Shown here piece after piece: positions 52,090 to 61,466 of a stretch of DNA of 64,000 bases. The translations under genes and the position numbers were made by a program. Position 1 is the first letter of the stretch, and every line of letters begins with the position of its first letter. Under the pieces are notes generated by a model, which saw only the letters and a program-made list of their open reading frames with translations, was not told the origin of the DNA and did no database searches. The DNA comes from Rhodococcus sp. NBC_00297. GTDB taxonomy: Bacteria > Actinomycetota > Actinomycetes > Mycobacteriales > Mycobacteriaceae. Location: positions 3,413,001-3,477,000 of the forward strand of contig NZ_CP108041.1 in assembly GCF_036173065.1 (NCBI RefSeq), in the 5' to 3' direction.

Positions 52090-52149
52090 GCGCTCTCGAA
52101 GGTATGGAGCAGCGATGAGCGCTCCCGAAGGTATGGAGCAGCGATGAGC
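52075..52149 (+). repeat. Tandem 29-base repeat at the recC/recB junction, creating two 10-codon mini-ORFs
   Basis: Unit ATGGAGCAGCG... repeats at 52075-52103, 52104-52132 and partially 52133-52149, with one base difference between full units. It duplicates the end of recC and its ATGA stop/start overlap. Two mini-ORFs result: 52086-52118 (MSALEGMEQR) and 52115-52147 (MSAPEGMEQR). Each overlaps its neighbour by ATGA, so ribosomes could pass from recC to recB (start 52144) by serial re-initiation. Confidence 0.9.
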
Positions 52150-55100
52150 ACGTTCGATCTGACGGGGCCGCTCCCGCTGGGCACCACCGTGCTCGAGGCG
52201 AGCGCCGGCACGGGCAAGACCTACGCCATCGTGGGCCTCGCCGCCCGCTACGTCGCCGAGGGCGTCACCGACATCGCGGGCGTACTGCTGGTGACGTTCA
52301 GCAAGGGCGCGACGCGCGAGCTACGCGAACGCACGCGCGCACGCTTCGCCGAGGTCGCGGCCGCCCTGGCGGATTCGTCGGCGGCCCGTTCGGGCGGTGA
52401 CGAGCTGATCGCACTGCTCGCCGACGTCGACGACGACGAGGTGGTGCTGCGGCGCACTCGGCTGCTGACGGCGCTGTCGGAGTTCGACGCCGGGACGATC
52501 GCCACGACGCACAGCTTCTGCCAACGCATGCTCGACGGACTCGGGATCGCGGGCGAGCGGGAACCGGACGCGACCTTCGTCGAGTCCGTGGACGATCTCG
52601 TCGACGACGTGGTCGACGACCTGTATCTGCGTCGCTACAGCGCAGAGGTCGGTTCGCCGCCACTGACCGTCGCGCAGGCGCGCACGGTGGCCCGGGCCGC
52701 GGTCTCGGACCGGCGGGCCGTGCTCAGTCCGGACGCTCCCGACGACACGGCGGCCGGTCAGCGTGTCGCGGTGGCCCGCGAGGCGCGGGAGGAGACCGAG
52801 CGCCGGAAGCGGCGGCTCGGGGTCCGTGACTTCGACGACCTCCTCGAACTCCTGCACGGCGTGCTGTCGGACGAGACGCACGGCTCGGCCGCGTGCGCGC
52901 GTGTCCGCGAGAAGTTCACGGTGGTGCTCGTCGACGAGTTCCAGGACACCGACCCGCTGCAGTGGTCCATCCTGCGGAGGGCGTTCCACGGGCACTGCAC
53001 CCTGGTTCTCGTCGGTGATCCCAAGCAGGCCATCTATGCGTTCCGCGGCGCCGAGGTGCTCAGCTACCTCGACGCGGTCGCGGTGGCGGACCGGCATCTG
53101 GCACTCACCACCAACTGGCGGAGCGACGCGGCCGTGATCGGCTCGCTCGCGCACCTGTACGAGGGTGCCGCACTGGGACATCCCGACATCGTCGTCACTC
53201 CGGTGACGGCATCGCACCGGGAACCTCGCCTGCTGGCCGCCGCGACGCGGGACCCGCTGCCTCCAGTGCGCCTGCGCGTGTTCGGTCGAACGGGCTCCGG
53301 TCCGCTGAACAACAAGGGCCTCCCGGCCACCGAGAAGGTGCGACTGCGTATCGCCGACGACGTCGCGCAGGACATCGTCGCGCTTCTCGACGGCGACGCG
53401 ATGCTGACAGTCGACGGCGCGTCGCCGCGGCCTGTCGCTCCCGGAGACATCGCCGTGCTCGTCCGGTCGGGCAGACAGGCCGAGCAGGTGCGGTCCGCTC
53501 TCGAGCGCGCCGGCGTGCCGTCCGTGCTGTACGGCGGCTCGTCGGTGTTCGCCACCGAGTCCGCGGTGCACTGGCTGCTGCTCCTGCAGGCACTGGAGCA
53601 ACCGCACCGTGCCGACGTCGTGCGGCGCGCCGCGCTCACACCGTTGCTCGGATGGTCTGCTCGCAGACTCGACGAGGGTGGCGACGCCGCGACCTCCGCA
53701 CTGAGTGCGCGCTGCCGCGAGTGGTCCGCGCTCGTCACAGGGGTGGGCTTCGCGGCGATGGTCGAGAACCTCACCGGATCCACCGAGCTCCAGAAACGTC
53801 TGCTGGCAACCGAATCCGGTGAACGCGATCTGACGGACCTGCGGCACGTCGCGCAACTCGTCCAGCGCGAGTCGCTCGAGGGCGGACACGGGGTGACCTC
53901 GTTGACCCGCTGGCTGGCCGACCGGATCCAGGACCCCACGAGCGGCGCTGTGGCCGACCGCAGTCGACGGCTCGACAGCGATGCCGAGGCCGTGCAGGTG
54001 GCCACGGTGCACGCGATGAAGGGGTTGGAGTTCCCGATCGTGTACGTCCCGTTCGCGTGGGGTGCCGCCGGATCGTTCGATCCGGACACCCTGCTCTTCC
54101 ACGACGACGAGGGTGCGCGTGTGCGCGACGTCGGTGGGTCCTCCACTCCGGGGTACCGCGAACGCAAGCAGCGCCACGACGAGGAGGCGGCGGGCGAGGA
54201 GATGCGCCTCCTCTACGTGGCCCTGACCCGCGCGCAGTGCCGTCTGGTGCTGTGGTGGGCACCGACGGCGATCACGGCGGCGTCCCCGTTGCATCGACTG
54301 CTCTTCGGCAGAGTGCCCGGCATCGCGGAACCGGAGTCGACGGTGCGCCTGCAGGACGATGCCTCCGCGGCGACGACCCTGCAGTCGCGCTGCGGCAGCG
54401 CGATCGGCGTCGAGGCGGTGCAGGACGTGACGGTGGTGGCCCGGCCCGCGCGGACGTCCGAGAGAAGCGGTGGCGCACTGGCCGTCGCGCACTTCGGCCG
54501 GAGGCTGGACACCGCGTGGCGGCGAACGTCCTACTCTGCGCTGACCGCGGGCGCGCACGATCAGCCGGTCGAGGTCGTCGAATCCGAGGACCCGATACTC
54601 GGCGACGAACCGGTGGAGGACCCGTTCGCGGCAGGTGTGGGCGCGGGGGCCCCCTCGCTCATGAACGGTCTGCCCGCGGGAGCCGCGTTCGGCACCCTGG
54701 TGCACGAAATTCTCGAGTACGTCGACACCTCCGTCGACGATCTGCCTGCAGAGGTGCAGCGCCGGTGTGTCGATGCCGTCTCGGCACACGGTGCCGACAT
54801 CGACGCGGATCATCTCTCTCGGGCGCTGACGGCCGTCCTGCGCACGCCCCTGGACTTCGGCGCGGCGGGCACCGGCACGCTCGCCGAGGTCCACCCGTCG
54901 AACAGGCTCGCCGAGATGGACTTCGAGATCCCGTTGTCGGGCGGTGACCACGCCGCGACGGCGCACGTGACCGTGCACGCCGTCGCCGATCTCGTGGCGG
55001 ACCACCTCGCTTCGGACGACGTGCTCGCGGCCTATCCGCAGCGGATGCGCCGACTCGACGACCGGACGCTCCGGGGCTACCTCACCGGCAGTGTCGACAC

Positions 55101-55458
55101 GGTCCTGCGTGTCGGGTCGTCCGACGATTCCCGCTACGTGGTGGTGGACTACAAGACCAATCGCATCAGAAGTGGCGACCTCACCGTCGACGACTTCACG
55201 GTCGAGGACATGGCCGGCGAGATGATGGAGTCGCACTATCCGCTGCAGGCACTGCTCTATTCCGTTGCGCTGCATCGCTATCTGCGGTGGCGTCGACCGG
55301 GATACGACCCCCGGATACACCTCGGAGGAGTGCAGTACCACTTCGTCCGAGGCATGATCGGCCCGGACACTCCGCCCGGGCGCGGGGTCTTCTCCTGGGC
55401 GCCGTCCCCCGATCTCGTGACGGCGCTGTCCGATCTGCTCGCAGGAGTCCGGTCGTGA
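52144..55458 (+). CDS. recB: Exodeoxyribonuclease V beta subunit RecB
   Basis: A 1104-aa protein: UvrD-type 3'-5' helicase (about residues 1-800) plus C-terminal nuclease domain. Walker A is LEASAGTGKTYAI near residue 20, motif II is VVLVDEFQDTDPLQW and motif VI is RLLYVALTRAQCRLVLWW. Nuclease residues are in GYLTGSVDTVL and VVVDYKTNRI. RecB unwinds and degrades DNA ends with RecC and RecD and loads RecA. The stop overlaps the recD start by GTGA. Confidence 0.95.
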   Translation: MSTFDLTGPLPLGTTVLEASAGTGKTYAIVGLAARYVAEGVTDIAGVLLVTFSKGATRELRERTRARFAEVAAALADSSAARSGGDELIALLADVDDDEVVLRRTRLLTALSEFDAGTIATTHSFCQRMLDGLGIAGEREPDATFVESVDDLVDDVVDDLYLRRYSAEVGSPPLTVAQARTVARAAVSDRRAVLSPDAPDDTAAGQRVAVAREAREETERRKRRLGVRDFDDLLELLHGVLSDETHGSAACARVREKFTVVLVDEFQDTDPLQWSILRRAFHGHCTLVLVGDPKQAIYAFRGAEVLSYLDAVAVADRHLALTTNWRSDAAVIGSLAHLYEGAALGHPDIVVTPVTASHREPRLLAAATRDPLPPVRLRVFGRTGSGPLNNKGLPATEKVRLRIADDVAQDIVALLDGDAMLTVDGASPRPVAPGDIAVLVRSGRQAEQVRSALERAGVPSVLYGGSSVFATESAVHWLLLLQALEQPHRADVVRRAALTPLLGWSARRLDEGGDAATSALSARCREWSALVTGVGFAAMVENLTGSTELQKRLLATESGERDLTDLRHVAQLVQRESLEGGHGVTSLTRWLADRIQDPTSGAVADRSRRLDSDAEAVQVATVHAMKGLEFPIVYVPFAWGAAGSFDPDTLLFHDDEGARVRDVGGSSTPGYRERKQRHDEEAAGEEMRLLYVALTRAQCRLVLWWAPTAITAASPLHRLLFGRVPGIAEPESTVRLQDDASAATTLQSRCGSAIGVEAVQDVTVVARPARTSERSGGALAVAHFGRRLDTAWRRTSYSALTAGAHDQPVEVVESEDPILGDEPVEDPFAAGVGAGAPSLMNGLPAGAAFGTLVHEILEYVDTSVDDLPAEVQRRCVDAVSAHGADIDADHLSRALTAVLRTPLDFGAAGTGTLAEVHPSNRLAEMDFEIPLSGGDHAATAHVTVHAVADLVADHLASDDVLAAYPQRMRRLDDRTLRGYLTGSVDTVLRVGSSDDSRYVVVDYKTNRIRSGDLTVDDFTVEDMAGEMMESHYPLQALLYSVALHRYLRWRRPGYDPRIHLGGVQYHFVRGMIGPDTPPGRGVFSWAPSPDLVTALSDLLAGVRS

Positions 55459-57332
55459 CCGCGGCGTACCCGGGCGCTGTCGCGCAGCGCGGCAAGGGAG
55501 TGCTGCGCGCGTTCAACGACGTCGGCGTCCTCACCGCGGCCGACGTGCACGTCGCCCTCCGACTCGGCGCGCTCGGCGGGGAACGGGACGAACTGGCGCT
55601 GTTCGCCGTGGCACTCGCCGTGCGCGCGGTGCGCGTCGGCTCGGTGTGCCTGGACCTGACCCGCCTGCGCGACGTCACGGCCGACGACGGGGTCGACACG
55701 GACGCTCTGCCGTGGCCGGACGACGCGGCGGTCGTGGCCGCCCTCCGGGCGAGCCCACTCGTCCTGGGCGGGGAGAGCGGTCCGCTGCGACCGGTGCTCG
55801 TGGTGGACACCGCGGACGGCCCGTTGCTCTACCTACAGCGGTACTACTTGCAGGAGAAAGTGATCCGGGACGTGCTGGCTGCGCGCGAACTCGACGCGCC
55901 GGCTGTCGACGTGGAGGCGGTGCGGCAGGGACTGGCCACCTACTTCCCGAGCACCGAGGTGCCCGATAGGCAGCGCATCGCGGCGGCACTCGCGGTGACT
56001 GGGTGGACCACCGTCATCGCGGGCGGCCCCGGAACGGGCAAGACGCACACGGTCGCGCGCATTCTCGCTCTGCTCACCGCAGTGCACGGCCCCGGTCTAC
56101 GGATCGGGCTCGCCGCGCCGACCGGGAAAGCGGCTGCGCGACTGCAGGAGTCGGTGGCCGAGCAGGCACCGGAACTCGGACTGCGAGGCGACATCCCGGC
56201 GATGACGGTGCATCGGCTGCTGGGCTGGCAGCCCGGCAGCCGCAGTCGGTTCCGTCACGACGCACACAACAGGCTCCCGTACGACGTGGTCGTCGTCGAC
56301 GAGACGTCCATGGTGTCGTCCACGCTGATGAGCCGACTCATGGAGGCGGTCCGCGCCGACACCAGGCTCGTACTGGTCGGCGATCCCGACCAGCTGACCT
56401 CGGTGGACGCGGGCGCGGTGTTGGCCGATCTGGTCGCGCGGCCGGTGACGGCGGCGTTGCCGGAGGTGGTCACCGCCCTGGTGGGCGCCGACCTCGGGTC
56501 CGTCCCGGCGGCGGGGGACTCGTCGGAGAAGAGTCTCTCGACGGGCGAGGTGCGCCGACTCGCCGCGGGCACCGTGCGACTGAGCCGCGGGCGTCGGTTC
56601 GGCGGTGTCATCGCCGATCTCGCCGTCGCTGTGCGTGACGGCGACGAGGACGAGGTGGTGCGCCTGCTGAACTCGGGCGATCCCGCCCTCGAGTTCGGTC
56701 CGCGGTCCGACGTGTCGTCGCTCGAACGCGATGTGGTCTCCACCGCCCGGGCCGTGACCGCGGCCGCCGCGTCCGGTGATGCGGCCGCGGCCCTCGCCGC
56801 TCTCGAGCGGCACCGCCTGTTGTGCGCGCACCGTGAGGGCCCCTCCGGTGTGGATCACTGGGCACGGTGGGCGATGGACCGCGTGGGCGCCGACACCTCG
56901 ACCTTCCTGGACGCCGCACAGTGGTATCTCGGGCAACCGCTCCTGGTGACGACGAACGACCACGACAACCGTATCTACAACGGCGACACCGGCGTGGTCG
57001 TCGACGACGGACACGGCGGCGTGGTCGCCGCGTTCGCGCGCGGGTCGACTCCGTTCCTCGTTCATCCCAGCAGGCTGTCGGCCGTGCAGACGGTGTACGC
57101 CATGACGATTCACCGCAGTCAGGGAAGCCAGTACGACACCGTCTCGGTGGTCATCCCGGACGAGACGTCGTCGCTGTTGACGAGGGAACTGCTGTACACG
57201 GCCATCACACGCGCCCGCCGCACCGTGCGCATCATCGGCAGCGAGGAGTCGGTGCGCGCCGGTGTCCGTCGCCGGGTGCTGCGGGCCAGCGGACTGCGTC
57301 GCGACTCGCCGGTGCCCTTCGGTCACTCCTGA
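55455..57332 (+). CDS. recD: Exodeoxyribonuclease V alpha subunit RecD
   Basis: A 625-aa SF1B 5'-3' helicase. Walker A is IAGGPGTGKTHTVA near residue 190, motif II is VVVVDETSMVSSTLMSRLM, motif III is VLVGDPDQLTSVDAGAVL and the C-terminal motif is AMTIHRSQGSQYDTVSV with YTAITRARRTVRIIG. The GTG at 55455 overlaps the recB stop. A ~30-residue acidic insertion (GSVPAAGDSSEKSLS) lies after motif III. Together with RecB and RecC it forms the complete RecBCD complex. Confidence 0.95.
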   Translation: MTAAYPGAVAQRGKGVLRAFNDVGVLTAADVHVALRLGALGGERDELALFAVALAVRAVRVGSVCLDLTRLRDVTADDGVDTDALPWPDDAAVVAALRASPLVLGGESGPLRPVLVVDTADGPLLYLQRYYLQEKVIRDVLAARELDAPAVDVEAVRQGLATYFPSTEVPDRQRIAAALAVTGWTTVIAGGPGTGKTHTVARILALLTAVHGPGLRIGLAAPTGKAAARLQESVAEQAPELGLRGDIPAMTVHRLLGWQPGSRSRFRHDAHNRLPYDVVVVDETSMVSSTLMSRLMEAVRADTRLVLVGDPDQLTSVDAGAVLADLVARPVTAALPEVVTALVGADLGSVPAAGDSSEKSLSTGEVRRLAAGTVRLSRGRRFGGVIADLAVAVRDGDEDEVVRLLNSGDPALEFGPRSDVSSLERDVVSTARAVTAAAASGDAAAALAALERHRLLCAHREGPSGVDHWARWAMDRVGADTSTFLDAAQWYLGQPLLVTTNDHDNRIYNGDTGVVVDDGHGGVVAAFARGSTPFLVHPSRLSAVQTVYAMTIHRSQGSQYDTVSVVIPDETSSLLTRELLYTAITRARRTVRIIGSEESVRAGVRRRVLRASGLRRDSPVPFGHS

Positions 57333-57467
57333 TCCACCGCGCGCGCGGCGTCTCGTGGCAGTCGGTTGTCCGAGCACTGCCCGCACGTCGTGCGTGTGCG
57401 CTATATTCTCCTCGACTGCGGTCGGGGGGACCGTTACAGGCGGTGAAAACAGGACGGGGGACAGGGT

Positions 57468-57536
57468 ATGAGGAGTCGTCACCACCTGCCCGTCGTCCGG
57501 TCCACCTCGGCACCGAGCCGCGACGAGCTCGCCTAG
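57468..57536 (+). CDS. 22-residue leader peptide ahead of the MinD/ParA-like gene
   Basis: An ATG at 57468, behind GGGGGACAGGG, opens a 22-codon frame that ends at TAG 57534-57536. That TAG shares its G with the GTG start of the next gene, so translation would be coupled. The peptide (MRSRHHLPVVRSTSA...) is basic at its start and resembles no family. A 5-base-arm hairpin (CGGTC/GACCG, 57419-57433) precedes it. Confidence 0.45.
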   Translation: MRSRHHLPVVRSTSAPSRDELA

Positions 57537-58981
57537 TGTCCACATTCCTCACCCCGGGCGTCGAACACGAACCGCGACCGCACCGCCGCGGGTTGTTCGG
57601 CTCGCACCCCGGGACCACCGAGAGCGAGGATCGGCGGGTCCTGTCCGGCGCTCTCCCCGTCCGACACCGCATCGTGATCGCCGACATCGGTCTCGGCGTG
57701 GATCTCGGCACCGATGCGTTGGCCGGGATGTCCGCAGCGGTCGGCGAGCGTCGGCCAGGGGGCGTGATCGCCTGGGACCTGGCCGGTGGGGCCACCGGGC
57801 ACGGTGCCGCCGCGCAGATCGCCGAGGACGTCGAGGCCCTGGTGGCACCCGAGTGCGATCCGCGAGCACTGTCCCACTACGTCGACACCCGGCCCGAAGG
57901 GCACGATGCTCTCGGAGCGGATGCGTCGCTGCAGGACCCGCACGCCATCGAGGACGTTCTGACCGTCCTGACGCACCACCGGCAGACCGTCGTCGTGCAC
58001 GCCCGCAGCGACGAGCCGTACTTCGTCGCGATGATCGACGACGCGGACTCGATCGTCGTCCCGATTCCCCATTCCGAGGCCGCGGCACTGCGCGTCGTGG
58101 CACTGATGGACTCGCTCCGCGGCAGCGGCCGCGACACCTGGTCGGACCGCATCGTCGTCGTCAAACACGATGCGGTACATGCCGGTTCGCGATCCGGCTC
58201 CACGGATCTGCGACGCGTGCTCGGGGATGCGGGCGTCCGCACCGTGCTGGACGTGCCGTCCACGTCGGACTCCGATGCGGACGTTCGCCGCGCCTGGTCG
58301 CACGTCGCCGCCGTCGTGATGCGGACGCGCGGGCCGGTACGCCCGATCGTTCCCGACGCGCACCCGGGTCTGCACGCCGACGACCACACACCCTCCTTCG
58401 ACAGCACGACGGCGACACTGCGCGCGCGCTCTGCCGACACCCGGCCGAGTCGTCGCAGCGGGCGACTTCCCGCCCTCGCCGCCCTCGGTGCCCTTCTCGT
58501 CGCGGGAGGACTCGGCACCGCCGTCATGATGCAGCGCGCCCCCGCGGATTCCGCACCGGTCCCGGTCGCCACCGCGGGTGTCGGTGCGGACGCGGCCGAT
58601 CAGACCGCGTCGGCGGCGCCGCCGCCGATCGATGCGGCCCGCGCGAGTGGTCCCGCCGTGATCGTGCGCTACGACGATCTGTACTACCGAGATCGCGACG
58701 CCGCAGCGGCCGCAGCGCTCTGGGATCTGTCCGACACGGCCGGTGTGGACGCCACGGTGGCCGATCTGCAGCGATCCATCGACGCGGTGGACCCGGCGAT
58801 ACGGCACCGCATCGACGTGGCGTCCACCTCCGACCCGCTCGTCTTCGACGCCGTCCTGACACTCACGGTTCCGGACGGCCGGGAGTTCCGGTACGACCAG
58901 CAGTTCACGGTGCGGGAGGACGACGACGGCTTCGCCATCGTCCGCAAGATCGACTGCACCGGCGTCTGTCCCGCTCCGTGA
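57536..58981 (+). CDS. MinD/ParA-like membrane protein with extracytoplasmic C-terminal domain
   Basis: A 481-aa protein. Residues about 40-270 have a P-loop-like order of strands (RHRIVIADIGLGVDLGTDAL, IEDVLTVLTHHRQTVVVHA, DADSIVVPIPHSEAAALRVV) seen in actinobacterial MinD/ParA relatives, but no intact Walker A is visible in this frame. One transmembrane segment follows near residue 310 (LPALAALGALLVAGGLGTAV). The C-terminal ~110 residues are extracytoplasmic, with a closing CTGVC pair that may form a disulfide. The start is the GTG at 57536, coupled to the leader peptide. Function unknown. Confidence 0.7.
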   Translation: MSTFLTPGVEHEPRPHRRGLFGSHPGTTESEDRRVLSGALPVRHRIVIADIGLGVDLGTDALAGMSAAVGERRPGGVIAWDLAGGATGHGAAAQIAEDVEALVAPECDPRALSHYVDTRPEGHDALGADASLQDPHAIEDVLTVLTHHRQTVVVHARSDEPYFVAMIDDADSIVVPIPHSEAAALRVVALMDSLRGSGRDTWSDRIVVVKHDAVHAGSRSGSTDLRRVLGDAGVRTVLDVPSTSDSDADVRRAWSHVAAVVMRTRGPVRPIVPDAHPGLHADDHTPSFDSTTATLRARSADTRPSRRSGRLPALAALGALLVAGGLGTAVMMQRAPADSAPVPVATAGVGADAADQTASAAPPPIDAARASGPAVIVRYDDLYYRDRDAAAAAALWDLSDTAGVDATVADLQRSIDAVDPAIRHRIDVASTSDPLVFDAVLTLTVPDGREFRYDQQFTVREDDDGFAIVRKIDCTGVCPAP

Positions 58982-59027
58982 TCCGTCTTCCGGCCCTCCT
59001 CCCGCCACGACTCGAGAGAGACACACG

Positions 59028-59990
59028 ATGACGCACCGCGCGCCCGTACGCCGCCGACGCACAGTGGGATCCGGTCTGGCCGTGAGCGCGATGGCCGTGG
59101 GTGCCTGGGGGCTGGTGACCTGCGCGTCCGTCCTCGTCGCTCCCGCGGCGTCCGCTGCCCCGACATCGGTGAACGACGAACCGAACACGGCGGCGGAGAA
59201 GGTCGCCGAGAGCAGGCGTCGCGACGAGTTGTCGCAGAAGGAGCGCGCGGCAGAGGACGCGGAACGCGAACGCCAGGAGAAGGAAGCGAAGCAGGCAGCC
59301 GACGACCTCGCGGCGCAGGAAGCCGACGAGCGGAGAGAGCGGCGAGAGGACCAGGCCGCAGCCGTGCAGAACGGCACCGCGCCGGCGCCGGCGCCGTTCG
59401 TCTTCCAGCTTCCGCCGCTCCCGTTCGAGATCCCCGGCGTCACGCCGCCCGCCCCGGCGGTCACGGCACCCGAGCCGGTCGCGCCGCCGGTCGACACGGC
59501 ACCGCCGCCCCCCGCGACGCCCCCGGCTCCGGTGGTGGACGACATCGCCGACGTCGTCGAGGTCGAGGAGGCTCCCGCGCCGACGCCGGCCGTCACGGCA
59601 CCTGCCGCGCCGGCACCGGTTCCCGAGCCGGACCCCGCACCGTCGCGCCCCGACCCGACACCGGGTCCCGGCCCCGCGCCGCTCCCCGGCACTCCGCAGG
59701 TGCAGTCCGGTGGTCATGGGCCGCACACCGGCCCCGATCCGGATCGCGACCCGATCGATCCTCCGTCGCCGCCTCCCGGTGACGACGACGAGCCCCGTCA
59801 GCCGTCGCCGAGAGCTGCGACGATGAGCAACCCGGCTCCGCCGTCGGTGAGCAACCCGGCTCCGCCGTCGGTGAGCAACCCGGCTCCGCCGTCGGCGAGC
59901 GACACCGCGCCGCAGTCGGTGCAGCCGTCCGGAGAAGGTCGGCATGCGGCACCCGACCCGGGCTGGACGAATCCCGTTCCCGGACGCTGA
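59028..59990 (+). CDS. Secreted proline-rich protein with coiled coil
   Basis: A 320-aa protein with a signal peptide (RRRRTVGSGLAVSAMAVGA, cleavage near ASA about residue 44). A charged, Lys/Glu-rich helical segment (about 55-110) is likely a coiled coil. The long C-terminal part is rich in Pro, Ala, Asp and Val, including three tandem SNPAPPSV-type units. No catalytic motif is visible. It lies 46 bases after the MinD/ParA-like gene on the same strand and might act with it at the envelope. Confidence 0.7.
   Translation: MTHRAPVRRRRTVGSGLAVSAMAVGAWGLVTCASVLVAPAASAAPTSVNDEPNTAAEKVAESRRRDELSQKERAAEDAERERQEKEAKQAADDLAAQEADERRERREDQAAAVQNGTAPAPAPFVFQLPPLPFEIPGVTPPAPAVTAPEPVAPPVDTAPPPPATPPAPVVDDIADVVEVEEAPAPTPAVTAPAAPAPVPEPDPAPSRPDPTPGPGPAPLPGTPQVQSGGHGPHTGPDPDRDPIDPPSPPPGDDDEPRQPSPRAATMSNPAPPSVSNPAPPSVSNPAPPSASDTAPQSVQPSGEGRHAAPDPGWTNPVPGR
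59826..59897 (+). repeat. Three 24-base tandem repeats in the proline-rich gene
   Basis: Units at 59826-59849, 59850-59873 and 59874-59897 encode SNPAPPSV, SNPAPPSV and SNPAPPSA. The first two are identical and the third differs by one base, a recent, probably length-variable expansion. Confidence 0.9.
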
Positions 59991-59994
59991 CCCG

Positions 59995-61452
59995 TCACCG
60001 ACGAAGTACGAGGATGCCGTTCACGTCGGAGACGACCGAGTAACCGTCCGCGAGAGCTGCACTGATCGCCGTGTTGTCGCCCGACTCGTCCTTGGGCCAC
60101 CCGGCGGGCCGGCCGATGTTCACGACGATCCAGTCCGGTGTCGTGGAATCGGTCTCCCGCTGCGGGAACACCGAGACGGGGTGGTCGGACACGAACTGCG
60201 GGACCAGGTTGTTGGAGGCCGACACGCGGTCCCCTGGCGGTATGGATGCCGACACGGCTCTCGCGGTGGTCACCTGCGGGTCGACGCGCCACCCGTCGGC
60301 GTCGGCGAGCCGAGCCAGCGGCTGGAAGGGCAGCGCGACCAGAGCGACGGCGGCGACGGCGGCGAGCACCACTCTCTGGGCACGCGGTGACAGGTGCATG
60401 TCGCGCCGACCGCGAATGAGTGCATCGATCAACGCGGCGAACAGGATCGGCATGAGGATCGCGTTGTAATGGAAGATCGGCTTCCAGAAGTTGGTGTTGT
60501 CGCTGAGGAACCGCCATGCGACGGTGGGTACTGCCACCAGGGTCAACGGTGACCGCAGTGCTGCGAAGCCGGTGACGGCCAACAGCAGCAGCACGGTCGC
60601 GGCACGCGAGTCCCCGCTGACGAGACCGTGTGTGGTGTCGGCGATGCCCTCACCGAGGGGCGGGAGTTTCGAACCCTGACCGTAGGCGTCGTCGGCGCTC
60701 AGCAGCGGTATGACCACCGTGATGGCCAGCACGATCCACGCCGCGCCCCACGCGGCCGTCGCCAGGCCCAGAATCCGTGTGCGACCCGTGGTCCACCAGG
60801 CGATCAGGGCGCCGATCACGATGACGGTGAGCCCCATGTCCTCCTTGACGAAGACGAGCGGGAGCGTCCACGCCACCGCGGCACGCCAGTGCCCCTGGCC
60901 GAGTGCTGCCATGGCGAAGGCCAGCATCGGGACGCCGAAGGCGATCTCGTGGAAGTCGAAGTTCAGTGCCGACTGCAGGCCCCACGACAGTCCGTAGCCG
61001 AGGGCCACCACGATGCCCGCGACGGTGCCGAGGCTGCGGCACGCCCACCGGGAGAGGGGCACGACACCCACGGCGAACAGGACGCCCTGGGCGATCAGCA
61101 GGGTCTCGGGGACAGGGGCGAGTCGGTAGAAGGGCGCGAGCAGTGCGGTGATCGGAGAGAAGTGATCACCGAGCGTGTTGTAGCCCGTGCCCAGCAGATC
61201 CGACGTCGGCGCGTCGAGGCGTGCGTACGAGGCGATCTGCTGCACGAAGATGCCGAGGTCGAAACCGGAGGTGCGCAGCTGGTGCTGACCGACGACGGAC
61301 AGTGCGCTGTAGAGCGGGGCGAGCAGGAGGAAGGCGATCGCCGGGACCGCGATGTCCGCGCGGCGGGCGCGACGCAGCATCTCCTGCGGTCGGCGCGCCC
61401 CGCCGGACGGGGCGGCCGCTGCAGTCTCCGCAGAAGGTCTGGTTGCCGTCAC
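59995..61452 (-). CDS. DUF2079 membrane protein
   Basis: A 485-aa polytopic membrane protein (about ten helices) from a GTG at 61452. The DUF2079 pattern is visible in SGFDLGIFVQQIASYA, YNTLGDHFSPITALLAPFY and FDFHEIAFGVPMLAFA. These proteins resemble glycosyltransferase-type membrane enzymes, but their role is unknown. It is convergent with the proline-rich gene (4-base gap) and divergent in spirit from nothing: the 73-base leader upstream carries a 15-base palindrome. Confidence 0.85.
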   Translation of the reverse strand: MTATRPSAETAAAAPSGGARRPQEMLRRARRADIAVPAIAFLLLAPLYSALSVVGQHQLRTSGFDLGIFVQQIASYARLDAPTSDLLGTGYNTLGDHFSPITALLAPFYRLAPVPETLLIAQGVLFAVGVVPLSRWACRSLGTVAGIVVALGYGLSWGLQSALNFDFHEIAFGVPMLAFAMAALGQGHWRAAVAWTLPLVFVKEDMGLTVIVIGALIAWWTTGRTRILGLATAAWGAAWIVLAITVVIPLLSADDAYGQGSKLPPLGEGIADTTHGLVSGDSRAATVLLLLAVTGFAALRSPLTLVAVPTVAWRFLSDNTNFWKPIFHYNAILMPILFAALIDALIRGRRDMHLSPRAQRVVLAAVAAVALVALPFQPLARLADADGWRVDPQVTTARAVSASIPPGDRVSASNNLVPQFVSDHPVSVFPQRETDSTTPDWIVVNIGRPAGWPKDESGDNTAISAALADGYSVVSDVNGILVLRR

Positions 61453-61466
61453 AGGAGATAATTTCT

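Noticed and set aside
52321-55341. A 1006-codon open frame on the minus strand across recB
   Set aside because: It is the complement of the well-conserved recB gene. High GC removes stops from the opposite frame, and the translation is His/Arg/Gly-rich with no domain.
57402-57407. TATATT as a -10 box for the leader/MinD-like gene
   Set aside because: An AT-rich hexamer in a GC-rich gap is suggestive, but no -35 lies at a usable distance, so a promoter is not claimed.
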